A DNA stretch of 64,000 bases, taken from positions 310,001-374,000 of the forward strand of contig NZ_SIZW01000039.1 of assembly GCF_009866805.1 (NCBI RefSeq), given 5' to 3'. The DNA is from Schauerella aestuarii (GTDB lineage: Bacteria; Pseudomonadota; Gammaproteobacteria; Burkholderiales; Burkholderiaceae_B). Every line of letters begins with the position of its first letter. The stretch's first letter is position 1. Below are positions 27,923-37,209 of this stretch, one piece after another. Both the position numbers and the translations under genes were made by a program. The notes beneath the pieces were generated by a model. The model was not told the DNA's origin, ran no database searches, and was given only the letters and a program-made list of their open reading frames with translations.

Positions 27923-29145
27923 TTACCTTCTGGCTGATTGGTTGCGTCCTGCTTCCACTGATGCACGACCGACGCCTTGAGCAAGGTAGCGATCGCGTCA
28001 GCGTCGTAACCCAACTCTTGCAGTACGTCACGCGTATGTTGACCATGCAAAGGAGGCGGACACACGGTCTCGCGTGGGTGGTCTTCGAATTTCACGGATA
28101 GGCCGATGTGTTTGAGGGTGCCCGCCACCGGGTGTTCTGTGCACGCAATGAGTTCTCTTGCCTGGACCTGGGGATGATTCAACGCTTGCCCAAGTGTGTG
28201 GATAGGCGAGCAAGACACTTTGATATGGCTAAGCAGGCTCACCCACTCCGAAACGGTACGTGTGGCAATGCGTTGCTGCACAAGCTGGACTGTGCGCGCA
28301 AGATTAGTCAGGCGCTGTGCGTTCGTTGCGAAATCGGGGTGGTCGGCATATTCGGCCATATCAGCGGCTTCGCAAAAGCGGCGCCATTGCGCGTCGTTCC
28401 CAGCGCCCAGCATGAGCGGACCGTCCTTGGCTTGAAATGCCTGATAAGGGCACATGCTCGGGTGCGCTGTCCCCATCCGCTGCGGGTCCTTACCCGTGTG
28501 CCAGTACGTTTGCGCCATGTAACTCATGAAACCTAGCGCCGTATCCAGCAACGCCAGTTCGACATAGACACCCTTGCCTGTGCGCTGACGCTCAATGACT
28601 GCCGCCAGCACGCCGCTCAACCCAAACATTGCCGTGCCGATATCCACTGGAGAGAAACTGGCACGGGCGAAGTCACCTTCTGGGTGACCTAGGGTACTGA
28701 TCATGCCGCTGAATGCCTGCAGCATGACGTCGTATCCTGGTTCGTTACCCATCGGACCGGTGCGACCATAGCCACTGATTTCGCAGTAGATCAGTTTTGG
28801 GTTGAGCGCCATCAGCGTGGTCCGATCGATGCCAAGGCGCTGCGCAGATCCGCTGCCGAATCCCTGCAACACAATGTCGGCATCCTCGACCAGACGATGT
28901 GCGACCTCGCGCCCTTCGGTGGCTTTGAGATCCAGCGCAATGCTTCGTTTATTGTGGTTGACGGCAAGGAAGATCGTTGACTCCCCTTGCACGGTGGGCG
29001 TCCACCCACGGGTGTCGTCACCCAGTTCGATGGGCTCCACCTTGATGACTTCTGCGCCCAATTCGCCCAAGTACTGCGCACACAGCGGCCCTGCCAGCAC
29101 TTTGGAGAAATCGACGACTTTCAATCCCGCTAAGGGTCGCATCAT
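27919..29145 (-). CDS. family III (CaiB/BaiF) CoA-transferase
   Basis: This 408-residue enzyme moves CoA between carboxylic acids. Family blocks are PLAGLKVVDFSKVLAGP, GELGAEVIKVEP and EISGYGRTGP. The catalytic aspartate is Asp168 (SPVDIGTAM). Adjacent genes for a Bug binding protein and a crotonase suggest uptake of an organic acid, CoA activation and further conversion. AAGGAG lies just upstream of two tandem ATG codons (29145 and 29142), either of which could be used. The paralogous enzyme at 37210-38427 also has Asp168. Confidence 0.92.
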   Translation of the reverse strand: MMRPLAGLKVVDFSKVLAGPLCAQYLGELGAEVIKVEPIELGDDTRGWTPTVQGESTIFLAVNHNKRSIALDLKATEGREVAHRLVEDADIVLQGFGSGSAQRLGIDRTTLMALNPKLIYCEISGYGRTGPMGNEPGYDVMLQAFSGMISTLGHPEGDFARASFSPVDIGTAMFGLSGVLAAVIERQRTGKGVYVELALLDTALGFMSYMAQTYWHTGKDPQRMGTAHPSMCPYQAFQAKDGPLMLGAGNDAQWRRFCEAADMAEYADHPDFATNAQRLTNLARTVQLVQQRIATRTVSEWVSLLSHIKVSCSPIHTLGQALNHPQVQARELIACTEHPVAGTLKHIGLSVKFEDHPRETVCPPPLHGQHTRDVLQELGYDADAIATLLKASVVHQWKQDATNQPEGK

Positions 29146-29173
29146 TCAGCTCCTTCTTGATTACGTGTAGCCA

Positions 29174-30160
29174 TCATTCCGCTTTGATTCCCATCTCAAC
29201 GACCGCCTTGCGCCACACTTCCGTGTCCTCGCGCACAAATCGCTCGACCTCGTCCGCAGGCACCGTGAACGGATCAACACCGCGCTCGGCGACGCCTTTG
29301 CGGTAAGCAGGGTTCTGGGCGGCCCTGGCGACGGCCAGACGAAGACGCTTGACGGTTTCGGGCGGGGTCTTGGCCGAGGCTTGCAGCACGAACCAGAAAT
29401 TCAGATTGCTCTTGCCGTAACCCTTTTCCTTCAAGGTCGGCACGTTGGGCAACAACGCGGAGCGTTCTTGCGACGTAATTGCCAAGCCCACCAATTGGCC
29501 GCCTTCCACCGTCGTCACCGCAGTCGTCATGCTGTCGAACATGAAGTCGATGCGCCCGGCCAGCATATCTGCCTTGGCGTTGCCGCTGCCTTTGTAAGCA
29601 ATGGGAATGGCTTTGATACCGGTCAGCCCGCGCAACAACTCGCCGTAAATGTGTGGTGACGTTCCGGGGCCGAAGGTTGCGAATGTCAGCTCTTTTTCTT
29701 TGCCTTTTTTGATCAGATCTTCGATTGTTTTCACACCCGAATCGGGATGCACGACCAGCACATTGGACAGCGACCCGGTAATGCCGATGGGCACCAGATC
29801 CTTCACGGGATCGAACCGTTGGCCTGGATACAGAATGGGATTGACTGCCTGCATGGCGGCCGTTGTGTGGACCAACATCGTCCCTTCGGCTGGCGCATCC
29901 ACGACGAACTGCGTGCCAATATTGCCGGACGCGCCTGCCTTGTTCTCAACGACGACAGTCGCCTTTAGCTCTTCGGTGAGGGCCTGAGCGAACAGGCGAG
30001 CGATAAAGTCAGTGGGTCCCGCAGCCGAGAAGGGCACCACGAGACGAATCGTGGATTGATCGCCGATCAGTTGCGCCATCACTGCCTTGGAAGGAAAGGC
30101 GATCGCGGCTGAGGCTATGGCTGCGGATAATACAAACTTACGGCGGTTGGAAATGTGCAT
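29174..30160 (-). CDS. Bug-family (TctC) periplasmic binding protein
   Basis: This 328-residue solute-binding protein belongs to the tripartite tricarboxylate transporter receptor (Bug) family, which binds carboxylates or amides through main-chain contacts. The signal peptide has a twin-arginine-like SNRRKFVLSAAI and ends near AVMAQ. Family blocks are IRLVVPFSAAGPTDFIARLF, VVENKAGASGNIG and GTSPHIYGELL. The start at 30160 fits the signal peptide. No tctA/tctB membrane genes are nearby. It is the first gene of the catabolic operon ending at 27149. Confidence 0.92.
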   Translation of the reverse strand: MHISNRRKFVLSAAIASAAIAFPSKAVMAQLIGDQSTIRLVVPFSAAGPTDFIARLFAQALTEELKATVVVENKAGASGNIGTQFVVDAPAEGTMLVHTTAAMQAVNPILYPGQRFDPVKDLVPIGITGSLSNVLVVHPDSGVKTIEDLIKKGKEKELTFATFGPGTSPHIYGELLRGLTGIKAIPIAYKGSGNAKADMLAGRIDFMFDSMTTAVTTVEGGQLVGLAITSQERSALLPNVPTLKEKGYGKSNLNFWFVLQASAKTPPETVKRLRLAVARAAQNPAYRKGVAERGVDPFTVPADEVERFVREDTEVWRKAVVEMGIKAE

Positions 30161-30318
30161 AGTCTGCCTCCGGTGTGTCCATGGCCTTGTTAGTCGGCCA
30201 TTGGTGGTGGAGGCCAACTATCTGCGTGGGCCGCACATAAATCAAATGATATGTTTTTATGCATGCCATATAAAATTTGGTATATCAATGCTTGCGCTCG
30301 CCCTTTTTGGAGTCATCT

Positions 30319-31278
30319 ATGCCGATCGACCTGCGGGATCTGAGGCACTTTCTTTCGATAGCTGCCGCAGGATCAATCTCGCGTGCTGCCGAACTTCAGC
30401 ACATGACACAGCCTGCGCTAAGCGTGCTTGTCCGGCAGCTCGAGGAAGAGTTGGGGACGTCGCTTTTTGAGCGGTTGCCCAAAGGCGTGGCACTGACGGA
30501 GGCGGGAGAGCGCTTGCGCGTGCATGCCAAGGACATTCTTGCGCGAACCGAATTCGCTATAGAGGAGGTCAGCCAGCAGGCGCGCATGCCAAGCGGGCAT
30601 GTGGCGATTGGCTTGCCCCAATCACTCGCGCGATTTTTGACTGTTCCGCTGGTTGCAGAAGTGCTGTCGCGCTGGCCGCAGATTCGGCTGCAGATCATCG
30701 AGTTGAGTTCGGGTTATATCCCGGAGTATCTTCGGAAAGGGGAGATCGCTATTGGCATGACGTTCGGGCAGGACGAACGGCGCGATCTGCACTACACCGC
30801 ATTGATCGAAGAGGAACTGGTGTTCATCAGTTCTGCTGCGTTGTTGCGCAAGCATCTGGGAGCGGCAAGCGCGCGACGCAAATCGATCCGCCTATCTGAA
30901 ATGGCGGATTTCCCGATGATTCTTCCGACACGCACGCATAGTTTGCGTATGCGACTAGAAGATTATTTGCAACGTGCGGGCCAGCAACTGACGATTGCTG
31001 CAGAGGTGAACACCACACCGCAGTTGATTGGCTTGGCTGCTTCCGGTGTGGCGGCGACGATTCTTTCCTATTCGTCCGTGGTGGGTGACAGCAGTTCCAG
31101 CAAGGTGCGTGTGCTTCGTGTAGAAACGCCCAGGCTGACGCGGTCCGTTTATCTGTGCACGAATCCCAGCACGCCCAAAACCATAGCGGTGATGAGTGTC
31201 GTGCGCTTGCTGGTGGATACCGTGCAGCGGTTGACCGGGGAGGGGGTTTGGCCGACGTATATGAAAGAATTGAAGTAG
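30319..31278 (+). CDS. LysR-type transcriptional regulator
   Basis: This 319-residue regulator has an N-terminal wHTH (DLRDLRHFLSIAAAGSISRA, then LQHMTQPALSVLVRQLEEEL) and a C-terminal effector-binding domain. GGAG about 7 nt upstream supports the ATG at 30319; an earlier in-frame start at 30277 is less likely. It diverges from the Bug gene with a 158-bp AT-rich spacer, the typical position for a regulator of the Bug/CoA-transferase/crotonase operon. Confidence 0.92.
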   Translation: MPIDLRDLRHFLSIAAAGSISRAAELQHMTQPALSVLVRQLEEELGTSLFERLPKGVALTEAGERLRVHAKDILARTEFAIEEVSQQARMPSGHVAIGLPQSLARFLTVPLVAEVLSRWPQIRLQIIELSSGYIPEYLRKGEIAIGMTFGQDERRDLHYTALIEEELVFISSAALLRKHLGAASARRKSIRLSEMADFPMILPTRTHSLRMRLEDYLQRAGQQLTIAAEVNTTPQLIGLAASGVAATILSYSSVVGDSSSSKVRVLRVETPRLTRSVYLCTNPSTPKTIAVMSVVRLLVDTVQRLTGEGVWPTYMKELK

Positions 31279-31312
31279 GCCAAGACAACAGGTCCCGCGA
31301 GGTCACCGGCAA

Positions 31313-32161
31313 TTACCGTAATCCCTTGGTCGCGCCATACGCATCCTCCAGCAACACCCATCTCTCGATCCTGCCGCGCTTGCCCGCGTAGGCAATCTTC
31401 ATCCACGTGTCACCTTCAAAGGCCAGCATTTCGGTCTTGTCACCCTTGATGAGATAGCCCTTCGTGGCGGCTAGCGCATCCGCGGCGGAGTAAAGCGCAA
31501 GACGTTTCACGGGCACCACCCATGTCGCCTTCTCGTCGCCGCCCGCATCGTAAGGCAGCACCGTCTCGCCCAGGATGGTGCCTTGCCGGTCGTACGTCAC
31601 TGCTCGCGTGGGCAGTGTGAACGTCGGCCAATTGGCCGCATTCTTGGGTGCACGAGACTGCTCCGAGATCCACACTGAACCATCGGGCTCGAACTTCAGC
31701 ACGTCGTAATGTTGACGCGCACCGCCTCGGCATTCGCTGCGTACCGCCTTGCGTTGCGGCGTGAGCGTGATGTTCCAGAAGCCATCGCAATTCTGCTTCT
31801 CCGACACGGCTGCCGGCAATTTGAAGCGTGTGTAGGATGTGGACTTAGGGTCGTAGAGATAGAGGGCATAACTCACATCCACCGGGCCCGCCGGAATGCC
31901 CACGGCAAGGTCAGCAAAACCATCAGCGTTGTAGTCTTCCTGCTTGAACCTGGGCTCAGCGCCGTCCAGCATGTCGTCGTCTGTGGCAAGCGCCGTGCGC
32001 TGCCCCTGCGGCTGGATCAGGTTGTAGCGCCCGCCTTTTTTCTCCACGTGCGCCCTCACATCCGGTGCTGGCGTGAGCGTCATGGGTAGGCGGTCTGCAG
32101 CGTGCGCGGCCAGACCGGTGAATAGCGTGAAGGCAAGGAGGGAGAACATTTGAGTTCGCAT
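31313..32161 (-). CDS. secreted protein with FG-GAP/EF-hand-like repeat, unknown function
   Basis: This 282-residue protein has a signal peptide (MRTQMFSLLAFTLFTGLAAHA). The mature part includes EDYNADGFADLAVGI, an FG-GAP/calcium-loop-like motif (D-x-N-x-D-G), and a C-terminal region with KGYLIKGDKTEMLAFEGDTW that reads like an SH3-type fold. The ATG at 32161 is chosen because AAAGGA lies 8 nt upstream; ATG 32170 sits directly on that ribosome site. No enzymatic role is apparent. It is the third gene of an apparent LysR/HD/secreted-protein operon. Confidence 0.7.
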   Translation of the reverse strand: MRTQMFSLLAFTLFTGLAAHAADRLPMTLTPAPDVRAHVEKKGGRYNLIQPQGQRTALATDDDMLDGAEPRFKQEDYNADGFADLAVGIPAGPVDVSYALYLYDPKSTSYTRFKLPAAVSEKQNCDGFWNITLTPQRKAVRSECRGGARQHYDVLKFEPDGSVWISEQSRAPKNAANWPTFTLPTRAVTYDRQGTILGETVLPYDAGGDEKATWVVPVKRLALYSAADALAATKGYLIKGDKTEMLAFEGDTWMKIAYAGKRGRIERWVLLEDAYGATKGLR

Positions 32162-32188
32162 GGTGTGCATCCTTTAAGTTCTCAGTTC

Positions 32189-32800
32189 TCAGTTTTCTAT
32201 TTGCTGCGGCGTGGCGGTCGTCCGGTTTGAGAAATGTTGCGTCACCCACTCCTCACACACGTCCCATAGTGCCGGTGCCCCACGTTTGATGGCCGGACCA
32301 TAGCGCGAAAAAACCTGCTCCATCGAAACCCCATTTTGGTTCCAGGTTCCGCCGTCGGTGAATACGTTGATCAGCAGGGGCTGAAACCGGTCGAGCGCTT
32401 TCGCAAACTTCGCGTCGTCCGATTCTGCACGTTCGAATTCTTGCCAGAGGCTTAGGAACGCATCGCCTTGTTGCGTTGGCAACAGACCGAAAATCCGTGC
32501 CGCAGCCTGGCCTTCCTGTTCGGCTTGCAGTTCAGCCGATGACCCGCCGTGGATAGGGTAATCGCCCACGTCGATCTCGACGATGTCATGCAAGAGAAGC
32601 ATCTTCGTCACGCGGTTGATGTCGACGGTGCCGTTTGCATACTCAGCCAGCACCAGGGCATATAACCCTAAGTGCCAGGAATGTTCGGCCGAGTTCTCGT
32701 TTCGGCTTTTATCGAGGAGCGGCGATTGGCGAACGACGGATTTGAGGCGGTCGATCTCTCTCAAGAAACTCAGCTGATCCTGAAGGGCATTCAACGGCAT
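32189..32800 (-). CDS. HD-domain nucleotidase (YfbR/HDDC2-like)
   Basis: This 203-residue metal-dependent phosphohydrolase has the YfbR/HDDC2 pattern: NSAEHSWHLGLYALVLAEY with His40, LLLHDIVEIDVGD with His71-Asp72, and AKALDRFQPLL with Asp137. Relatives remove phosphate from 5'-deoxynucleotides. GAGGA lies 6 nt before the ATG. It starts 9 bp after the LysR stop, so the two are probably co-transcribed. Confidence 0.87.
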   Translation of the reverse strand: MPLNALQDQLSFLREIDRLKSVVRQSPLLDKSRNENSAEHSWHLGLYALVLAEYANGTVDINRVTKMLLLHDIVEIDVGDYPIHGGSSAELQAEQEGQAAARIFGLLPTQQGDAFLSLWQEFERAESDDAKFAKALDRFQPLLINVFTDGGTWNQNGVSMEQVFSRYGPAIKRGAPALWDVCEEWVTQHFSNRTTATPQQIEN

Positions 32801-32809
32801 TCATATTCC

Positions 32810-33727
32810 TCATTCTGCATAACCTGTTGCCGGGGTGGCGCGCGGCGCCATTACCGCACGCTGGAACTCGATCATCAGCGGCGTCCATGTGGTGCTCTGT
32901 CGAGAGATCAACGCAATGCTGCGTCTGAGCGTGCGCCCGATCGCCAGGGGTAGCGCCACCACGCCCGATCCCTCCACGAGCGCACTCTGCGGCAATAGCG
33001 CCAGGAGTTCGGATTGCGCCAGCAGCTCGAGTGCGCCCTTCGAGTAATGCTCCACTTCCAGCGCCGCGTTAGGAAACGGGATGCCTGCCTCCGCGTATTT
33101 TGCCTCGAGCGCTTGCCGCGCCATGGAGGTCGATCGTGGCAGGATCCAGCGCTGGCCGTCCAGATCGCGCAAGGTCAGTTTGGTGCGCGTGGCTAGCCCA
33201 TGGCGGGCGCTTGCCGCCACGCACAGGCGGTCTTCCATGATCGGCTGCTGGTGCAGCGGCGGCAGCACATCTGAATACACCGGCGTCACCGCCAGATCGA
33301 GCCTGCCGCTGGCCACGTGCGCATGCAGTTCGTCAGAGAGACCCTGCATCAATTGCACCCTCAACGCAGGGCGGCGAGGAAGCAATCTTGCCATCGCCGG
33401 CATGATCACGCTGTCCACGGTGGCGCCCGTTACGCCAACGCGCAGCAGGCCGGCTTGGCCCACGCGCAGTTCCATGGCATGGCGCACGGCGTCCTGATAT
33501 TCGGTCCACAGCTTTCTGGCGTGCTCCAGAAAGAGCTCGCCGGCGGAGGTCAGCCGCAGGGATCGGCCACCACGATCCAGCAGGGGCAGACCCGTGTCCG
33601 CCTCCAGCCGCTGCAACGCTTTGGACAAGGCCGGCTGACTGACGCTGCAGGAGATGGCCGCGCGCTCGAGATTGCCGTGCTCGATGGCAGCCAGGAAGTA
33701 TTCGATATCCCGCAGCGATAGATTCAT
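32810..33727 (-). CDS. LysR-type transcriptional regulator
   Basis: This 305-residue regulator begins MNLSLRDIEYFLAAIEHGNL with the wHTH AAISCSVSQPALSKALQRLE. The start at 33727 (third residue of the longer frame) is chosen by analogy with the LysR gene at 36191-37114, which shares the start context CACTTATnGnTATGAAT. No ribosome site is visible. It diverges from the sulfatase gene (98-bp spacer) and leads the HD-nucleotidase operon, so its target may be either. Confidence 0.9.
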   Translation of the reverse strand: MNLSLRDIEYFLAAIEHGNLERAAISCSVSQPALSKALQRLEADTGLPLLDRGGRSLRLTSAGELFLEHARKLWTEYQDAVRHAMELRVGQAGLLRVGVTGATVDSVIMPAMARLLPRRPALRVQLMQGLSDELHAHVASGRLDLAVTPVYSDVLPPLHQQPIMEDRLCVAASARHGLATRTKLTLRDLDGQRWILPRSTSMARQALEAKYAEAGIPFPNAALEVEHYSKGALELLAQSELLALLPQSALVEGSGVVALPLAIGRTLRRSIALISRQSTTWTPLMIEFQRAVMAPRATPATGYAE

Positions 33728-33825
33728 AACCATAAGTGATGCGTGGAAGCGTCTTTGGGAATATTACTCCGTGTGCGGCTTCCTAGAATGAGGCATCTCT
33801 CATTCAACATGGCGGAGTGCCAAGC

Positions 33826-35157
33826 GTGGACAACAAGCCGAATATCGTCCTGATCGTGGCCGATAACCTGGGGTGGGGCGAACTGGGGTGTTATGGGGGC
33901 GGCGCTCTGCGCGGCGCACCCACGCCACACATCGATCGGTTGGCTCGCGAAGGAATGCTGCTGCAGAATTTCAATGTGGAGAGCGACTGCGTCCCCACGC
34001 GCTCGGCGTTGATGAGCGGGCGACACCCGATCCGTACGGGGTGCCTGCAGTCGGTACCGCCGGGGCTGCCGCAAGGCTTGATGCGTGACGAAATCACGCT
34101 CGCGCAGCAACTCTCGAGTGCCGGTTATGCGACGGCGCATTTCGGCAAATGGCATCTGGGCGATGTTGCGGGGCGTTATCCGTCGGACCGGGGATTCGAT
34201 GAATGGTATGGGATTCCGCGCACCACGGATGAAAGCCAATTCACGTCATCGATCGGTTTCGATCCGTCGGTGGCGGACTTGCCCTACATCATGAGGGGGC
34301 AGGCCGGTGCCCCGTCCGAAAACGTCAAGCTCTACGATCTGGAGAGCCGCCGTGGTATCGACGCCGATCTGACCGATAAATCGATTGCGTTCATGCGCAC
34401 TCACGCCCAAACCGGCCGGCCGTTCTTTCTTTATCTGCCGTTGGTGCATCTGCATTTCCCCACGCTACCGCATCCCGAGTTTGCGGGCCGCACGGGTGCA
34501 GGTGACTTCGCGGATTCGATGGTCGAGATGGATCATCGGGTCGGACAGATCGTGCAGGCTGTCGATCAGATGGGCTTGCGTGACAACACCGTATTTATCT
34601 TCTGCAGCGACAACGGTCCGGAATACCGCAGGCCCTACCGTGGAACGGCTGGGCCCTGGAGCGGCACGTATCACACGGCCATGGAGGGCAGCTTGCGCGT
34701 GCCTTTCATTATTCGCTGGCCCGGCAAGGTCGCGCCCGAACAGATCTCCAACGAGATGGTTCACGTGACCGATCTGTTTGTCACGCTCTCGCTGATCGGC
34801 GGCGCGCCGATACCCGACGACCGGCCCATCGACGGCATCGATCAAACAAGCTTCTTCACCGGCGAGAGCGCTCGGTCGCTGCGAGAAGGCTTTCTCTTCT
34901 ACATCAAGAACGATCTTCGGGCAGTGAAGTGGCGTGATTGGAAGCTGCATTTTTATTGGGAGCCCGAGGTCAACGAAGGCCAGGGAAAGCTGGAGTCTCC
35001 TTATCTATTCAATCTGAAGCAAGATCCCAAAGAGGAAAGCGACATTTTGATATTCAACACCTGGGTGCTGGGGCCGATTCTGAAAATGGTCCAGGCGTTC
35101 AATCAATCCTGCGTGGCGCATCCAAATACGCCACCTGGCAAGATGGATCCTGAATAG
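33826..35157 (+). CDS. arylsulfatase (type I, Cys-dependent)
   Basis: This 443-residue sulfatase hydrolyses sulfate esters. The active-site C-x-P-x-R motif is DCVPTRSALMSGR (Cys55, to be converted to formylglycine, and Arg59). Metal-binding blocks are VADNLGWGELGCYG and CSDNGPEYRRPY; HFGKWHLGD is also typical. There is no signal peptide, so it should be cytosolic. The GTG at 33826 is preferred because GGCGGAG (33811-33817) lies 8 nt upstream; GTG 33817 overlaps it. A Bug gene follows, suggesting import of a sulfated or released acid. Confidence 0.88.
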   Translation: MDNKPNIVLIVADNLGWGELGCYGGGALRGAPTPHIDRLAREGMLLQNFNVESDCVPTRSALMSGRHPIRTGCLQSVPPGLPQGLMRDEITLAQQLSSAGYATAHFGKWHLGDVAGRYPSDRGFDEWYGIPRTTDESQFTSSIGFDPSVADLPYIMRGQAGAPSENVKLYDLESRRGIDADLTDKSIAFMRTHAQTGRPFFLYLPLVHLHFPTLPHPEFAGRTGAGDFADSMVEMDHRVGQIVQAVDQMGLRDNTVFIFCSDNGPEYRRPYRGTAGPWSGTYHTAMEGSLRVPFIIRWPGKVAPEQISNEMVHVTDLFVTLSLIGGAPIPDDRPIDGIDQTSFFTGESARSLREGFLFYIKNDLRAVKWRDWKLHFYWEPEVNEGQGKLESPYLFNLKQDPKEESDILIFNTWVLGPILKMVQAFNQSCVAHPNTPPGKMDPE

Positions 35158-35199
35158 CACCCACGTAAAACGCTTGCAGTACACAACAAGGGGAAAAAA

Positions 35200-36168
35200 A
35201 TGACGTTTGCTATTCGTCGCTGGTTTGTGGTGTTGAGTTTGGCATTGCCTGTCGCGAATGCCGGGGCGGCGCAGCCCAAGCTTGATTGGCCGGGCAAGCA
35301 GATCACGTGGGTGGTGGGCTTTGTGCCCGGCGGCACTGCCGATGTGTTGACGCGAATCGCCGCCCGTGAGGTGGCTCGCGAAACCGGTTTGAATGTGGTG
35401 GTCGAAAACCGGCCTGGCGCATCGGGCGCCATTGCGCTTCAGCTCGTGGCGCGAAGCACGCCCGCGGATGGCTATCTATTGACGGTGCCAGGCCCGCTGA
35501 TCTATCCCACCCCACAGCCGGAAATCGGCCGCGAACTCGCGCCCGTTATGCTGATGGCGCAGGGGCCGATGGTGGTGGTGGGGCCTGCCGCGGGCGCGAA
35601 AGCTTCGTTATTGGATGTGCTTGCCGACGCCCGGCGTCATCCTGAAAACTGGAGCTATGGGAGTTCGGGAAACGGCACCTCGCAGAATCTTGCCGGCGAG
35701 CTACTCAATCAATATGCCGGCACGCGCCTGCTTCACATCCCGTACAAAGGCGGTGGGCAAGCGGTGGCGGATGTTGCGGGCGGGCAGATTCCGCTGGCCA
35801 TATTGGGTTCGGCGCCGGTGATGCCGCAAATCAAAGCCGGGGTGTTGAAAGCCTATGCGGTGACCACGCCCTACCGATTGGATAGCCTGCCGAACGTGCC
35901 CACAGTGGAAGAATTGGGGTTCAAGGGCTACGCCGCCACGCAGTGGTTCGCGGTGGCGGCGAGCAAGGCCATCCCGGGTCCGCAACTCGAGCAGATCAAT
36001 GCGGCCCTGCAAGCGGCCGTGCGCACGCCGGCGTTTCAGGCAGCCGTAGACAATGCGGGCATGATTGCTGGGGACGGCACGCGGGAGGCGCTGACGCAAT
36101 TCATACAGGCCGACGATGCGAAATGGAAAGCGTTGGTCGACAGCGGCGCGGTGAAGCTCGTCAATTAG
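35200..36168 (+). CDS. Bug-family (TctC) periplasmic binding protein
   Basis: This 322-residue Bug receptor has a signal peptide (MTFAIRRWFVVLSLALPVAN to AGAA). Family blocks are GKQITWVVGFVPGGTADVLT, VVVENRPGASGAIALQL and HIPYKGGGQAVADV. It lies 42 bp after the sulfatase in the same orientation and is probably co-transcribed, so the ligand may be a sulfate ester or its aromatic/carboxylic product. No cognate TctA/TctB genes are present. Confidence 0.92.
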   Translation: MTFAIRRWFVVLSLALPVANAGAAQPKLDWPGKQITWVVGFVPGGTADVLTRIAAREVARETGLNVVVENRPGASGAIALQLVARSTPADGYLLTVPGPLIYPTPQPEIGRELAPVMLMAQGPMVVVGPAAGAKASLLDVLADARRHPENWSYGSSGNGTSQNLAGELLNQYAGTRLLHIPYKGGGQAVADVAGGQIPLAILGSAPVMPQIKAGVLKAYAVTTPYRLDSLPNVPTVEELGFKGYAATQWFAVAASKAIPGPQLEQINAALQAAVRTPAFQAAVDNAGMIAGDGTREALTQFIQADDAKWKALVDSGAVKLVN

Positions 36169-36190
36169 GTCTGGAAGGGCAGCGCTGATC

Positions 36191-37114
36191 TCAATACAGC
36201 AGGCTGCACCCTTTCCACACCCCTGTCGTCACCAGCCTTTTGATTTCCTCCTTGCACAGCGCAATCACGCGTTCCACCGCAACCGTGAGCGGCATGCTGG
36301 CACTTGCGCACAGCACGAGTTCCCGCGCCGGCCCCATATCCAGCGCGTGTGCGGCGATCGTGCCGGCAACGATATCCGGGCCGGCGGCCGAGTAGGGCAG
36401 GATGGTGGCGGCCATCCCCTCGCGCACGGCGGCAATCAGGATCGCCGATGAACTGGCCTGCGCGAACAGGTTGCACACCAGGCGCGAGGAGAGAAATGCA
36501 TGGTCCACCCGTGCGCGCAGCGTATTGGGCAGGCTGGGCAAGATCAGCGGCACATGGTGAAAGTCGGGAATGGTTAGCCGGCCCTGCGGCAGTTTCACGT
36601 CGGCATGGGTGAGCAGGAAAAGGTCCTCAAGCAATAGCGGTGTGCAGAGCAATCCCTGCACGGATTGCTGATCGGGCGATAACGAAAAATCGATGCGGCC
36701 TTGTTGCACGAGTTTGGTGAGGTCGGCGCTGGGCGTGTCGACGATTTCCAGCACGACTGAAGGCAGAGTGTCTTTTACCTTCTGCATCAGCGGCAACGAC
36801 AGAATGCGCGCCGTGCTCGACGCCAGGCCGATGGAGACGGTGCCGGTGACCTGGTCGGCCGTCCGTGCCAAGAGGCTGCGGGTGGTATCGACCTGCCTGA
36901 GGATCGTTTGCGCGTGCCTGTAGAGCAGCATGCCTTCTGCAGTGGGCTCCACACCTTTGACGCCGCGCACCAGCAGCGACACCCCAAGCGTTTCTTCCAA
37001 TAGCGCCATTTGCTGACTGAGCGCAGGCTGGGCCACATGCAGGCTTTCCGCCGCGCGGGTCATATTGCGCAATTCGATAATCCGTACAAAGTACTTGAGC
37101 TGACGCAGATTCAT
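36191..37114 (-). CDS. LysR-type transcriptional regulator
   Basis: This 307-residue regulator begins MNLRQLKYFVRIIELRNMTR with wHTH SLHVAQPALSQQMALLEETL, a Nac/Cbl-like LysR pattern. No ribosome site is seen before the ATG. It diverges from the CoA-transferase/crotonase/Bug operon across 95 bp containing an ATAAG-N5-CTTAT element, so it is the likely regulator of that operon. Confidence 0.92.
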   Translation of the reverse strand: MNLRQLKYFVRIIELRNMTRAAESLHVAQPALSQQMALLEETLGVSLLVRGVKGVEPTAEGMLLYRHAQTILRQVDTTRSLLARTADQVTGTVSIGLASSTARILSLPLMQKVKDTLPSVVLEIVDTPSADLTKLVQQGRIDFSLSPDQQSVQGLLCTPLLLEDLFLLTHADVKLPQGRLTIPDFHHVPLILPSLPNTLRARVDHAFLSSRLVCNLFAQASSSAILIAAVREGMAATILPYSAAGPDIVAGTIAAHALDMGPARELVLCASASMPLTVAVERVIALCKEEIKRLVTTGVWKGCSLLY

Positions 37115-37118
37115 AGCG

Positions 37119-37133
37119 ATAAGTGTTTCTTAT
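37119..37133. promoter_or_regulatory. inverted repeat ATAAG-N5-CTTAT in LysR/CoA-transferase spacer
   Basis: Perfect 5-bp arms ATAAG (37119-37123) and CTTAT (37129-37133) lie 4 bp from the LysR start in the divergent spacer. They are placed as an autoregulatory LysR site could be. The short arms mean chance is possible. Confidence 0.35.
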
Positions 37134-37209
37134 GGATCGATCGGTAATGCGTATTTTTATGTCCTGGAGGGTCTGCCTAGAATGGGTTGCATACCGAGGA
37201 GACAAAAAG

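Noticed and set aside
30161-30318. well-defined LysR operator in the AT-rich spacer before the first LysR gene
   Set aside because: Several AT-rich half-matches occur (around 30250-30290) but none forms a convincing palindrome.
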